Shown here: positions 1 through 7,347 of the stretch, piece by piece | How positions within the stretch are numbered: the first letter of the stretch is position 1 | How the letters are laid out: each line of letters begins with the position of its first letter | Source of the DNA: Streptomyces sp. NRRL S-350 | GTDB lineage: Bacteria > Actinomycetota > Actinomycetes > Streptomycetales > Streptomycetaceae | Length of the DNA stretch: 64,000 nucleotides | NCBI RefSeq assembly: GCF_000719705.1 | Contig: NZ_JOHO01000014.1 | Coordinates: 1 to 64,000, forward strand | Reading direction: 5' to 3' | The notes under the pieces: generated by a model | What the model was told of the DNA's origin: nothing | Seen by the model: only the letters and a program-made list of their open reading frames with translations | The model's database searches: none | Position numbers and translations under genes: made by a program

Positions 1-1180
1 CGGCCTTGGTGTCGGTGTCGTCGTGGCGGAGGTAGTCGGAGGTGCAGCAGGCGGTGGTGGCCTTCAGGGAGATCCGGGAGCCGGGTGTCAGCGAGCCGGC
101 GCCGGTGGAGCCGGTGCTGTAGCCGGCCGCGGCGATGTTGGCCTGGACGGCGGCGTCGGTGGCGTCGGAGGGGTAGCCCTTGACCATGGCGCCCTCGTAG
201 AAGGTGCCCTCGCTGGCGTTGTGGTTGGTCTGGCAGCAGTCGCCGCCGCTGCCGAGGATGACGGCGCCCTGCTTGTGCATCGGGTTCCATCCGGCGGGCA
301 GTGAGCCGCTGTAGAGCTGGGTCAGGCTCCCGGTCCGGGCGTCGGCGCCCTTGAGCGCCATCTGGGTGGTGCCGTTGTTCTTGAGCATCGCGGTGACGAA
401 CCGGCTGGTCTGCGGCACCTGGTGGGGGTTCCACGTCTTGCTGCCGCCGGAGAACAGGCCGTTCTCCAGGTCCGCCTGCACCCACGGCCCGGATCCGCTG
501 CAGCCGCCGAACCAGCATTCCGTGCCGAAGTTGATCGCGTCCATCGCGCCGTTGCCGTCGGCCTTGTGGTCGGTCTCCGTGTTGCCGTAGTCGAAGCAGC
601 AGCCGTTGTTGACGTGGGTGCCGCTGGTCACCATGTACTCGCCTTCGGGTGAGCTGCCGGTCGGCACCCCCGAGGTGGAGCTGTACGCGAAGTAGCTGTT
701 GCCGGGCTTGATGTAGAGCGCGTAGGCCTTCCGGCCGCCGACGGTCACCGCTTCGGTGGTCGCGGTGGCCGCCGTGTCGGCACCGCCGGTGCCGCCGGGC
801 CCCTGGTAGACCAGGGTGCTGCCGCCGCCGGTCTGGTCGTAGACGCGGGTGATGGTGCACTCGGTGCCGGCGCAGAACGTGTCCTGGGCGGGGGCGTCGG
901 CGTAGCCGCCGGTGCTCAGGACGCCGATGTCCTCGGTCGTGCCGTCGGAGGTGCGCCGCACCTGGTAGAGCGGGCCGTCGTAGGCGGCGAACAGGGCGCG
1001 GGTGGTGCTGTGCGCGGCGGCGCACGGCGTGCCGCCGGCGGCGTAGATGTCGCACGGCCCCTGGGTGGCGGCCTGGGAGGGGGTGGCGGTGCCGGTGAGC
1101 ACGCCGACGGCGAGCACGGCGGCCGTCCCCGCGGCCGCCAGCGCCCGCCGGGCACGGCGCAGCCACGATCGTACGGTCAT
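1..1180 (-). CDS. Secreted alpha-L-arabinofuranosidase, GH54 (AbfB type), C-terminus beyond window
   Basis: Removes terminal alpha-L-arabinofuranosyl units from arabinan or arabinoxylan outside the cell. The ATG at 1180 has AAGGAG about 8 nt upstream. The N-terminus is an Arg-rich signal peptide ending TPSQA-A. The mature protein opens with GPCDIYAAGGTPC and continues through many conserved Cys (for example NNGCCFDYGN) and an ADLENGLF stretch, all typical of the GH54 catalytic domain. The window edge cuts the protein at the start of what looks like the AbfB (CBM42) arabinose-binding domain (SRISLKATTACC). It is divergent from a GH127 beta-L-arabinofuranosidase, and a palindrome with 7-bp arms lies 58-75 bp upstream of its start. 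Family call is firm; substrate is by homology. Confidence 0.9.
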   Translation of the reverse strand, partial: MTVRSWLRRARRALAAAGTAAVLAVGVLTGTATPSQAATQGPCDIYAAGGTPCAAAHSTTRALFAAYDGPLYQVRRTSDGTTEDIGVLSTGGYADAPAQDTFCAGTECTITRVYDQTGGGSTLVYQGPGGTGGADTAATATTEAVTVGGRKAYALYIKPGNSYFAYSSTSGVPTGSSPEGEYMVTSGTHVNNGCCFDYGNTETDHKADGNGAMDAINFGTECWFGGCSGSGPWVQADLENGLFSGGSKTWNPHQVPQTSRFVTAMLKNNGTTQMALKGADARTGSLTQLYSGSLPAGWNPMHKQGAVILGSGGDCCQTNHNASEGTFYEGAMVKGYPSDATDAAVQANIAAAGYSTGSTGAGSLTPGSRISLKATTACCTSDYLRHDDTDTKA

Positions 1181-1237
1181 GGACGAACTCCTTCGCAGGG
1201 GTGGGAAGGAAGGTGTGGGGGAAGCAGGGGACCGGGG

Positions 1238-1255
1238 ATTGTTAGCGTTAACAAT
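1238..1255. promoter_or_regulatory. LacI-family-type operator, GH54 side
   Basis: Two 7-bp arms, ATTGTTA and TAACAAT, flank a GCGT centre. The TTGTTA-N4-TAACAA layout with a central CG is typical of LacI/GalR-family operators in actinobacteria. It sits just upstream of the GH54 gene. The regulator is not in the window. Confidence 0.75.
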
Positions 1256-1596
1256 TCCGCCCGGGAAGCGGCGGTTGCGCAAGGTTGGGTGAATGGGCAC
1301 CTCGGGGCGCCGCGACGGCCATCACTGTGGCCACCCGTCGGGGAGTCCGTCAAGACATCGCGCAACCAACGCCGCCGATGCGCACGTTTTTCGCACCTCG
1401 GGCCGCCTGGGGATTCCGTCGCACCGTGGACGGGAAAGGGGGGCGCCGACCGCCGGGGCGGGCGCGGCGCCGCTGCCGGGCCCTGGACACGCCCGGTACG
1501 CCGGGGCTATAAACATCACACCCCTGTTAACGCCGGATGTCGTGAAGACGGCGAACCCCCGCCCCGAGCCCGCGAGTTGCCCTGCTCCGGGAACTT

Positions 1597-1612
1597 TTGT
1601 TAGCGCTAACAA
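1597..1612. promoter_or_regulatory. LacI-family-type operator, GH127 side
   Basis: A perfect 16-bp palindrome, TTGTTAGCGCTAACAA, 44 bp upstream of the GH127 start. It shares the TTGTTAGCG half with the 1238-1255 site, so one repressor probably controls both genes. Confidence 0.8.
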
Positions 1613-1655
1613 TCCCCGCGCACGGTGGTCCCCTCCCGAAAGGAACAGGTCAGCC

Positions 1656-4379
1656 ATGCTGCCCCCACCCCTGAGCCGCCGCAATCTGCTCAAGGCGACC
1701 GGCGTGCTGGCCGTCGCGCCGGCCGTCGGTCTCGGCCTCGCCACGCCGGACGCACAGGCCGCCGCCGTCGGCACCACGACGCTGCCGTTCGAGCTCGGCC
1801 AGGTCCGGCTCACCGGCGGCCGGTGGCTCGACAACCAGAACCGCACCCTGGCGTACCTGCGCTTCGTCGACGTCGAGCGCCTGCTGTACAACTTCCGCGC
1901 CAACCACCGGCTCTCCACCAACTCCGCCACCGCGACGGGAGGTTGGGACGCCCCCGCGTTCCCCTTCCGGACCCACGTGCAGGGCCACTTCCTCAGCGCG
2001 TGGGCCCAGGCCTACGCCGGGCTGGGCGACACCGTCTGCCGCGACAAGGCCGACCGCATGGTGGCCGAACTGGCCAGGTGCCAGGCCAACAACGCCGCCG
2101 CGGGATTCACCCCCGGCTACCTCTCGGGCTTCCCCGAGACCGACTTCGCCCAGCTCGAAGCCGGCACGCTCAAGAACGGCAACGTCCCCTACTACTGCGT
2201 CCACAAGACGATGGCCGGCCTGCTCGACGTCTGGCGCCTCATGGGCAGCACCCAGGCCCGGGACGTCCTCCTGGCGCTGGCCGACTGGGTCGACGTCCGC
2301 ACCGGCCGACTCGGGTACAGCCAGATGCAGTCACTGATGGGCGTCGAGTTCGGCGGCATGAACGAGGTCCTCGCCGACCTCCACCTGCAGACCGGAGACC
2401 CGCGCTGGCTCACCGTGGCCCAACGCTTCGACCACGCCGCCGTGTTCGACCCGCTGGCCGCCGGCCAGGACCAGCTGAACGGGCTGCACGCCAACACCCA
2501 GGTGCCCAAGTGGATCGGCGCCGTCCGCGAGTACCGGGCCACCGGCACCGCGCGCTACCACGACATCGCCTCCCGAGCGTGGACGTTCTGCACCACCTCG
2601 CACACCTACGCCATCGGCGGGAACAGCCAGGCCGAGCACTTCCGCGCCCCCGACGCCATCGCCGCGTACCTGACCAACGACAACTGCGAGCTCTGCAACT
2701 CGTACAACATGCTCAAACTCACCCGCGAACTGTGGCAGTTGGACCCAACCCAGGCCGCGTACTTCGACTTCTACGAACGCACCCTGCTCAACCACGTCGT
2801 CGGCGCGCAGAACCCCGCCGACCCCCACGGGCACGTCACCTACTTCACCCCCCTCAAGCCCGGCGGCCGCCGCGGCGTGGGCCCGGCCTGGGGCGGCGGC
2901 ACCTGGAGCACCGACTACGACAGCTTCTGGTGCTGCCAGGGCACCGGGATGGAGTCCAACACCAAACTGGCGGACTCCGTCTACTTCCGCGAGGGCACCA
3001 CCCTGGTCGTGAACCTGTTCCTGCCCACCGTCCTCAACTGGACCGAACGCGGCATCACGATCACCCAGTCCACCTCGTACCCCGCCGAGGACACCACGAC
3101 GCTCCGCGTCACCGGCAGCGCCGACGGCACCTGGTCGATGCGCATCCGCATCCCGGCCTGGGCCGCCGGCGCCACCGTGAGCGTCAACGGCACGGCACAG
3201 AACATCGCCGCCACCCCCGGCACCTACGCCACCCTCACCCGCGCCTGGGTCTCCGGCGACACCGTGACCGTCAAACTCCCCATGCGCACCACCCTCCGAG
3301 CCGCCAACGACAACCCCGACGTCGCCGCGATCACCTACGGTCCGGTCGTCCTGTGCGGCAACTACGGCAGCACCGCCCTCTCCGCCCTCCCCGTCCTCGA
3401 CCCGGCATCGATCACCCGGACCGGCACGACCGGCCTCGCGTTCACCGCGACCGCCGACGGCTCGCCCGTCGGCCTCGGGCCGTTCCACGAGGCGCAGGGC
3501 TTCAACTACACCGTCTACTGGAGCACCAAGAGCACCGCGACCGCCGGAAACGCCGGCTTCCGCCTGCTCAACGCGGCCAGCGGACTCGTCCTCGGCATCC
3601 GGAACATGTCCACGGCGGACGGAGGATCCGCCCTCCAGTGGTCCGACTCCGGCACCACCGACCACGACTGGGTGCCCGTCGTCGACGGCACCGCGCTGCG
3701 CCTGCGCAACGTCAACAGCGGCAAGGTCCTCGGCGTGCAGAACATGTCCACCGCCGACGACGCCCCGGTGCTCCAGTGGTCGGACAGCGGCACCGCCGAC
3801 CACCGGTGGACCGTCGCCGAGGCGGCCGACGGCGCGTACGAACTGCGCAACGTCAACAGCGGCAAGCCACTCGGCATCGCCGGCGGCTCCCTCGCCCAAG
3901 GGGCCCTCGCCGTACAGGCCGCCGACACCGGCGCGCCGACCAGCCGGTGGCGGTTCGTCCCGACCGGCACCCGCCGCATCCAGAACGTGGCCAGCGGACT
4001 CGTCCTCGGCGTACTGAGCATGTCGACCGCCGACGGCGCCCCCGCGCTCCAGTGGACGGACAACGGCACCGCCGACCACCTGTGGACCGCGGTGGTCGAC
4101 AGCGGAGGCTACCTGCGGCTGCGGAACTCCAACAGCGGCAAGGTCCTCGCCGTGGAGGGCGGCAGCACCGCCAACGGCGCCCGGATCGTCCAGTGGACCG
4201 ACGACGGGGCCGCCGACCACGGGTGGCGCCTGCGACACGGCGGCGGCGACACCTTCCGCATCCAGTCCGCCGCGAGCGGCCGCGTCCTCGGAGTCACCGG
4301 CGCCTCCACGACCGCCGGAGCCCAGGTCGTCCTGTGGGACGACAACGGCACGGCCGACCACCTCTGGCGCTTCCTCTGA
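1656..4379 (+). CDS. Secreted GH127 beta-L-arabinofuranosidase with ricin-type lectin domains
   Basis: Predicted to release beta-L-arabinofuranose from arabinan or hydroxyproline-linked oligosaccharides. The ATG at 1656 follows GAAAGGA; the open frame runs further upstream but without signal or RBS. Residues 1-37 form a Tat-type leader (RRNLLK, hydrophobic core, AQAA). The GH127/DUF1680 domain fills about 40-600. In it Glu345, Cys347, Cys426 and Cys427 (CELC and WCCQGTG) match in order and spacing the zinc/thiolate centre of Bifidobacterium HypBA1 (Glu338, Cys340, Cys417, Cys418), where Cys417 is the nucleophile. Residues about 625-907 repeat LRNVNSGKVLGV and QWSDSGTADH blocks, that is two beta-trefoil (CBM13) domains. 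It is 907 aa and pairs functionally with the divergent GH54 enzyme. Confidence 0.93.
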   Translation: MLPPPLSRRNLLKATGVLAVAPAVGLGLATPDAQAAAVGTTTLPFELGQVRLTGGRWLDNQNRTLAYLRFVDVERLLYNFRANHRLSTNSATATGGWDAPAFPFRTHVQGHFLSAWAQAYAGLGDTVCRDKADRMVAELARCQANNAAAGFTPGYLSGFPETDFAQLEAGTLKNGNVPYYCVHKTMAGLLDVWRLMGSTQARDVLLALADWVDVRTGRLGYSQMQSLMGVEFGGMNEVLADLHLQTGDPRWLTVAQRFDHAAVFDPLAAGQDQLNGLHANTQVPKWIGAVREYRATGTARYHDIASRAWTFCTTSHTYAIGGNSQAEHFRAPDAIAAYLTNDNCELCNSYNMLKLTRELWQLDPTQAAYFDFYERTLLNHVVGAQNPADPHGHVTYFTPLKPGGRRGVGPAWGGGTWSTDYDSFWCCQGTGMESNTKLADSVYFREGTTLVVNLFLPTVLNWTERGITITQSTSYPAEDTTTLRVTGSADGTWSMRIRIPAWAAGATVSVNGTAQNIAATPGTYATLTRAWVSGDTVTVKLPMRTTLRAANDNPDVAAITYGPVVLCGNYGSTALSALPVLDPASITRTGTTGLAFTATADGSPVGLGPFHEAQGFNYTVYWSTKSTATAGNAGFRLLNAASGLVLGIRNMSTADGGSALQWSDSGTTDHDWVPVVDGTALRLRNVNSGKVLGVQNMSTADDAPVLQWSDSGTADHRWTVAEAADGAYELRNVNSGKPLGIAGGSLAQGALAVQAADTGAPTSRWRFVPTGTRRIQNVASGLVLGVLSMSTADGAPALQWTDNGTADHLWTAVVDSGGYLRLRNSNSGKVLAVEGGSTANGARIVQWTDDGAADHGWRLRHGGGDTFRIQSAASGRVLGVTGASTTAGAQVVLWDDNGTADHLWRFL

Positions 4380-4393
4380 CAGGCCGACCCCCT

Positions 4394-4424
4394 CCGGGCC
4401 ACGTCTTCAGGAGACGCGGCCCGG
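4394..4424. terminator. Terminator hairpin after GH127 gene
   Basis: Arms CCGGGCCACGTC and GACGCGGCCCGG pair with one mismatch around a 7-nt loop, 15 bp after the stop. There is no U-tract, as is usual in streptomycetes. Confidence 0.65.
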
Positions 4425-4529
4425 AACGGGGGAGCGGCGGGGACCGGCGATGACGGCCCTGTCGGCTGTCGGCTGTGGGGTGCCGGCTCTCAGGTGCCGG
4501 GCGCCGGGTGCCGGCCTTCGACCGTCGGC

Positions 4530-4913
4530 TCAGTGCGCGAACCGCTCGAAGAAGAACTCGTGCTTGAGGAAGGAGACGTCGTACTCGCCGCCCGGAGGAG
4601 GAGGGAGCAACTGCGACGCCTGGATCAGCCGCCAGCCGTCGCAGAGCGCGGCCACCCCTGACGGATACGGCGGCTCGTCGCCGTCACCGGCCGTCGGGGA
4701 GGTGCGACCGGTGCCGTCGTACAGGGACCAGCCGAGGACGCGGGAGTCGAGCGCGGAGTTGTCGAGGTAGAGCACCAGCACCTGCTGCCGCAAGGCGCCG
4801 GCGTCCGGGCCCGAGCCGGTGGCCGGGGCCGGGCCGGTGGCCGGGGCCGGGCCGGTGCCCGGGTCCACGTCCGGGCCCGGGGCGGGAGTGGGGAGCACGC
4901 GTCGCGCGGTCAT
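4530..4913 (-). CDS. Hypothetical protein coupled to PhyH dioxygenase
   Basis: A 127-aa soluble protein that I do not recognise. Its first 40 residues are Pro/Gly/Ala-rich and contain a GPAPAT repeat encoded by an 18-bp direct repeat at 4816-4851. The remainder looks like a compact domain (QQVLVLYLDNSALDSRVLGW near the middle, YDVSFLKHEFFFERF at the end). The ATG overlaps the stop of the upstream dioxygenase gene by four bases (ATGA, 4910-4913), so the two are probably translationally coupled. Aromatic, charged composition and the coupling argue for a real gene. No function can be assigned. Confidence 0.65.
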   Translation of the reverse strand: MTARRVLPTPAPGPDVDPGTGPAPATGPAPATGSGPDAGALRQQVLVLYLDNSALDSRVLGWSLYDGTGRTSPTAGDGDEPPYPSGVAALCDGWRLIQASQLLPPPPGGEYDVSFLKHEFFFERFAH

Positions 4914-5749
4914 GCCGTCGCCTCCTGCGGTCGGTTCGAGACCCTCGTCACCCAGTGGTCGAGGTCGAAGCTGTCGTCGCCGGTCAGCGCCCGCCAGAAC
5001 AGCACGCGGTTGTACAACTCAAGGCGGCCCGTCGCCGACTCGTACCAGGGGAAGGACCGGCCGAGTTCCGCGAGCACGGCCGGGTCGTCCAGGTCCGAGG
5101 TGTCCCACAGCAGTCGCTGACGCACCGTGGGATTGAAACGGATCTTGAACATGTACCGGACGGTGTCGCTGTCGTTGCGCCGGCCTCCGTGCCAGAGCCC
5201 GTGGTGCACGAACACCACCGTGCCCGCCGGACAGACCAGCCGGTCCTGGCCGAGCAGGTTCTGGTAGCGCCCGGTGTCGGACTCGTTGGTCCGGCGCAGG
5301 TGGCTGCCCGGGACGCTGAGGGTGCCGCCCATCTCCAGGGTCACCGCCCGCGGGTAGTACATCAGTTGTACGTCGAAGGCGTCCTGTCGGACGTCGATGA
5401 TGGCGTCCCCGTGCAGCGGCTGGGCCTCGCTTCCGTGCGGTTCGCGGACGTGCACGGCATGGTGGTCCACGGTCGGCTCCGGGCCCACCAGGCTGTGCAG
5501 GGCCCCCTCCACCTGCGGAATCCTCAGCAGCCTGCCGACGAACGAGTCGGCTTCGTAGGCTCGTGACAGCGGCGTCCCGTACGGCACGGGCGGCACACCG
5601 GCCGAGAGCACCGCCATCGCCTCCTCGTTCATCCCGGCCGGGACGACCGCGTCCAGGCGCACGGAGCCGCTCGCCACGAAGCGCGCCATCCGGACCGAAT
5701 CCAGCAGGGTTTTCCGGTTCTCCATGACCGCCACGCTAGGCGCGGCCAC
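4910..5749 (-). CDS. Phytanoyl-CoA dioxygenase (PhyH) family protein
   Basis: Predicted Fe(II)/2-oxoglutarate-dependent oxygenase, cytoplasmic, substrate unknown. The jelly-roll iron triad is visible as His113-x-Asp115 (PLHGDAI) and a distal His187 (HHGLWHGG), followed by Arg198 about 11 residues later, the usual 2-oxoglutarate anchor. Length (279 aa from GTG 5749) fits the family. An internal ATG at 5725 (MENRKTLLD) is an equally good start; neither has a clear RBS. It is divergent from an AraC regulator, an arrangement common for this family, and probably its target. The 127-aa gene follows with an ATGA overlap. Confidence 0.85.
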   Translation of the reverse strand: MAAPSVAVMENRKTLLDSVRMARFVASGSVRLDAVVPAGMNEEAMAVLSAGVPPVPYGTPLSRAYEADSFVGRLLRIPQVEGALHSLVGPEPTVDHHAVHVREPHGSEAQPLHGDAIIDVRQDAFDVQLMYYPRAVTLEMGGTLSVPGSHLRRTNESDTGRYQNLLGQDRLVCPAGTVVFVHHGLWHGGRRNDSDTVRYMFKIRFNPTVRQRLLWDTSDLDDPAVLAELGRSFPWYESATGRLELYNRVLFWRALTGDDSFDLDHWVTRVSNRPQEATA

Positions 5750-5834
5750 CGCCCGCCGCGTGGGCCCGGCTCACCCTCTGCTGGTCCATTTCCACCATGT
5801 CCGCCACCGCCCCGGGTCGACTGCGGCCCTCCTC

Positions 5835-5891
5835 CCGGGGTGCGGCCCTCGGTCCGGGGTGGGGCCCTCCGACCGGGGTGGGGCCCCGCGC
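5835..5891. repeat. Three 19-bp direct repeats upstream of araC-type gene
   Basis: Three head-to-tail units of 19 bp at 5835-5853, 5854-5872 and 5873-5891, each built as CCGGGGTGSGGCCCY plus four bases. They end 24 bp before the AraC start and lie between the divergent PhyH and AraC genes. AraC proteins bind direct repeats, so they are operator candidates, but GC-rich spacer repeats are also frequent in this window. Confidence 0.6.
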
Positions 5892-5914
5892 CGGCGGTGG
5901 TAGAAGGTATCCCC

Positions 5915-6703
5915 ATGGAGACGATCCTCGCCCGGCTGGAGGAGCCGCCCGTCCTCGCCGCCGTCGGCCTCGGCGTGCACGGCCCGGCGGGCCGGGTGGA
6001 CGACTTCCTGCTGCCCGACCTGTGGCAGCTGCACCTCTACCGCTACGAGGCCGACCTGGAAGTGGCCGGCGCCGATCACACGATCCGCCCCGGCCGGATC
6101 AGCCTCGTGCCGCCCGGTACGCCGGTGCGCTACCGGTACCGGGGGCGCTCCGAGCACATCTACGTGCACCTGCGCCTCGGGACGACCGGAGCGCCCCGCA
6201 GCATCCCGGTGCTCCAGGACACCGGCGCCGAACTGCCGCTGCTGGAGCAGCACTTCCGGCAGGCCCTGGCCGCCTGGCCGGACGCTCCGGCGCGGGCCAC
6301 GGCCGAAGTGTGGGCCGCCCTCTGGCGAATCGCCCACCTCACTCCGCCGGGCGCGCGAAGCCCCCGGGGGCGTCATCCGGCGGTCACGGCCGCCGTCGCC
6401 CTGATCGAGGCCCGCCTGGCCGAGCCCCTGACGGTGCCGGACATCGCCAAGGCCTCGGGCGTCTCGCACAACCACCTCACCCGCTTGTTCCGGGCCACCG
6501 TCGGCGAGACGGTCGTCGGCTACCTCCGCGCTCGGCGGATGGAGCGGGCTCGCCACTTCCTCCAGGCCACCACCCTGTCGATCCCCGCCATCGCCGCCTC
6601 CGTCGGCATCCCTGACCTGCAGGCGTTCAACAAGGCCTGTCGTCGCGAACTCGGCGCCTCTCCCCGCAGCATCCGCAGCGCGGGGGCGAGCCCCTTCGCG
6701 TGA
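5915..6703 (+). CDS. AraC-family transcriptional regulator with cupin sensor domain
   Basis: A 262-aa regulator. ATG 5915 follows GAAGG at 5903-5907; the longer frame starting at 5840 would read through the 19-bp repeats and lacks an RBS. The N-terminal half is an AraC-type cupin (LHLYRYEADLEV, then RPGRISLVPPGTPVRYR) that should bind a small ligand. The C-terminal 100 residues hold two helix-turn-helix units (LTVPDIAKASGVSHNHLTRLF and LSIPAIAASVGI followed by FNKACRRELGASP). It probably controls the divergent PhyH operon. Confidence 0.9.
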   Translation: METILARLEEPPVLAAVGLGVHGPAGRVDDFLLPDLWQLHLYRYEADLEVAGADHTIRPGRISLVPPGTPVRYRYRGRSEHIYVHLRLGTTGAPRSIPVLQDTGAELPLLEQHFRQALAAWPDAPARATAEVWAALWRIAHLTPPGARSPRGRHPAVTAAVALIEARLAEPLTVPDIAKASGVSHNHLTRLFRATVGETVVGYLRARRMERARHFLQATTLSIPAIAASVGIPDLQAFNKACRRELGASPRSIRSAGASPFA

Positions 6704-6706
6704 CGT

Positions 6707-6761
6707 CGCTCCGTGCGACGGCGCTACCAGCTAAGGCGCTCCGTGCGACGGCGCTACCAGC
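6707..6761. repeat. 25-bp direct repeat, 30-bp period
   Basis: An identical 25-bp unit beginning CGCTCCGTGCGACGG occurs at 6707-6731 and 6737-6761. A shorter third echo (GCGATACCAGC) follows at about 6765. It starts four bases after the AraC stop codon. Confidence 0.75.
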
Positions 6762-7080
6762 AAGGCGATACCAGCGACGTAGCTCCAGCAGCGGCGCCAC
6801 CACCGACGGCGCTCCTGGTACCTCCTGTTCGTCGAGGCCTGCGATGCCGACGAGCAACGCTACTTCCGCTCCTTCACCGCCACCGACCAGTCCCACCGGC
6901 TCCCGGACCTCCGGAGGGCCCCGGCCCCTGCGCCGGCAGCGAGTTCGGCGAGGCGGTCGAGCCGTCTCCGCTTCGGGCGGGAGCGGCTCCTCTGTCGTCT
7001 GGTCAGGTGGGACCTGCGGGCGGGGTAACTGGTCCCGATGATGCGAGGACTGGTGGAGCGCAGTTGGCGCCCTGATTCGA

Positions 7081-7103
7081 CAAAATGAGTACTACTCATT
7101 TTG
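7081..7103. promoter_or_regulatory. 23-bp palindrome, candidate operator of the GntR regulator
   Basis: Arms CAAAATGAGTA and TACTCATTTTG are perfect inverses around a single C. The inner 15 bp recur exactly at 10328-10342 in front of the gntR-type gene. It lies 245 bp upstream of the beta-helix protein start and about 175 bp upstream of that gene's predicted promoter. Confidence 0.75.
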
Positions 7104-7260
7104 GATTTTGCTTCCCGGTCGGCTCAGGCCGTGAGGTCGCCTGCGGTCGGCTGTCGCGAGTGTGACCATTCTGACCTGCCGCTTCCTGCCTGCTCCGGTG
7201 GCGTATGCGGCGTCAGCGTTAGCGCGGCTGTCTGCCGTTCGCATTTCTGCGGCAGAAAAT

Positions 7261-7306
7261 AGGGATGTCTATCATCTTGACATCCCTGCCGTAGCACCTT
7301 GATAAA
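7261..7306 (+). promoter_or_regulatory. Promoter with overlapping inverted repeat for beta-helix gene
   Basis: TTGACA at 7277-7282 and GATAAA at 7301-7306 are separated by 18 bp, a good sigma-70-type promoter in an AT-rich pocket. The -35 box is overlapped by an inverted repeat with 9-bp arms, AGGGATGTC (7261-7269) and GACATCCCT (7279-7287), which could be a second repressor site. Confidence 0.6.
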
Positions 7307-7347
7307 TACAATTCATAAGCAGCAGGGATGAAGGAGGGACACCGCAG

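Larger units (their letters stand above)
1181..1655. promoter_or_regulatory. Divergent arabinofuranosidase control region
   Basis: Non-coding spacer between the divergent GH54 and GH127 genes. It holds two palindromes, listed separately, each close to one of the genes. Near 1507-1512 a CTATAAA stretch could be a -10 element for the rightward gene, and a lone half-site TGTTAAC lies at 1525-1531. No reading frame here looks like a gene. Confidence 0.7.
6704..7347. other. 644-bp spacer with repeats, a degraded coding-like stretch and promoter signals
   Basis: The first part holds a 25-bp direct repeat (listed separately). About 6805-6905 reads on the plus strand as SWYLLFVEACDADEQRYFRSF, protein-like but without start, RBS or continuation, so perhaps a gene remnant of unknown family. 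The last 270 bp are AT-richer and hold a long palindrome at 7081-7103 and a promoter with an overlapping inverted repeat at 7261-7306. Confidence 0.5.

Noticed and set aside
1625..4453. 942-aa plus-strand frame rich in Arg, Pro and His inside the GH127 gene
   Set aside because: Overlaps the clear GH127 frame and has the skewed composition of a high-GC shadow frame.
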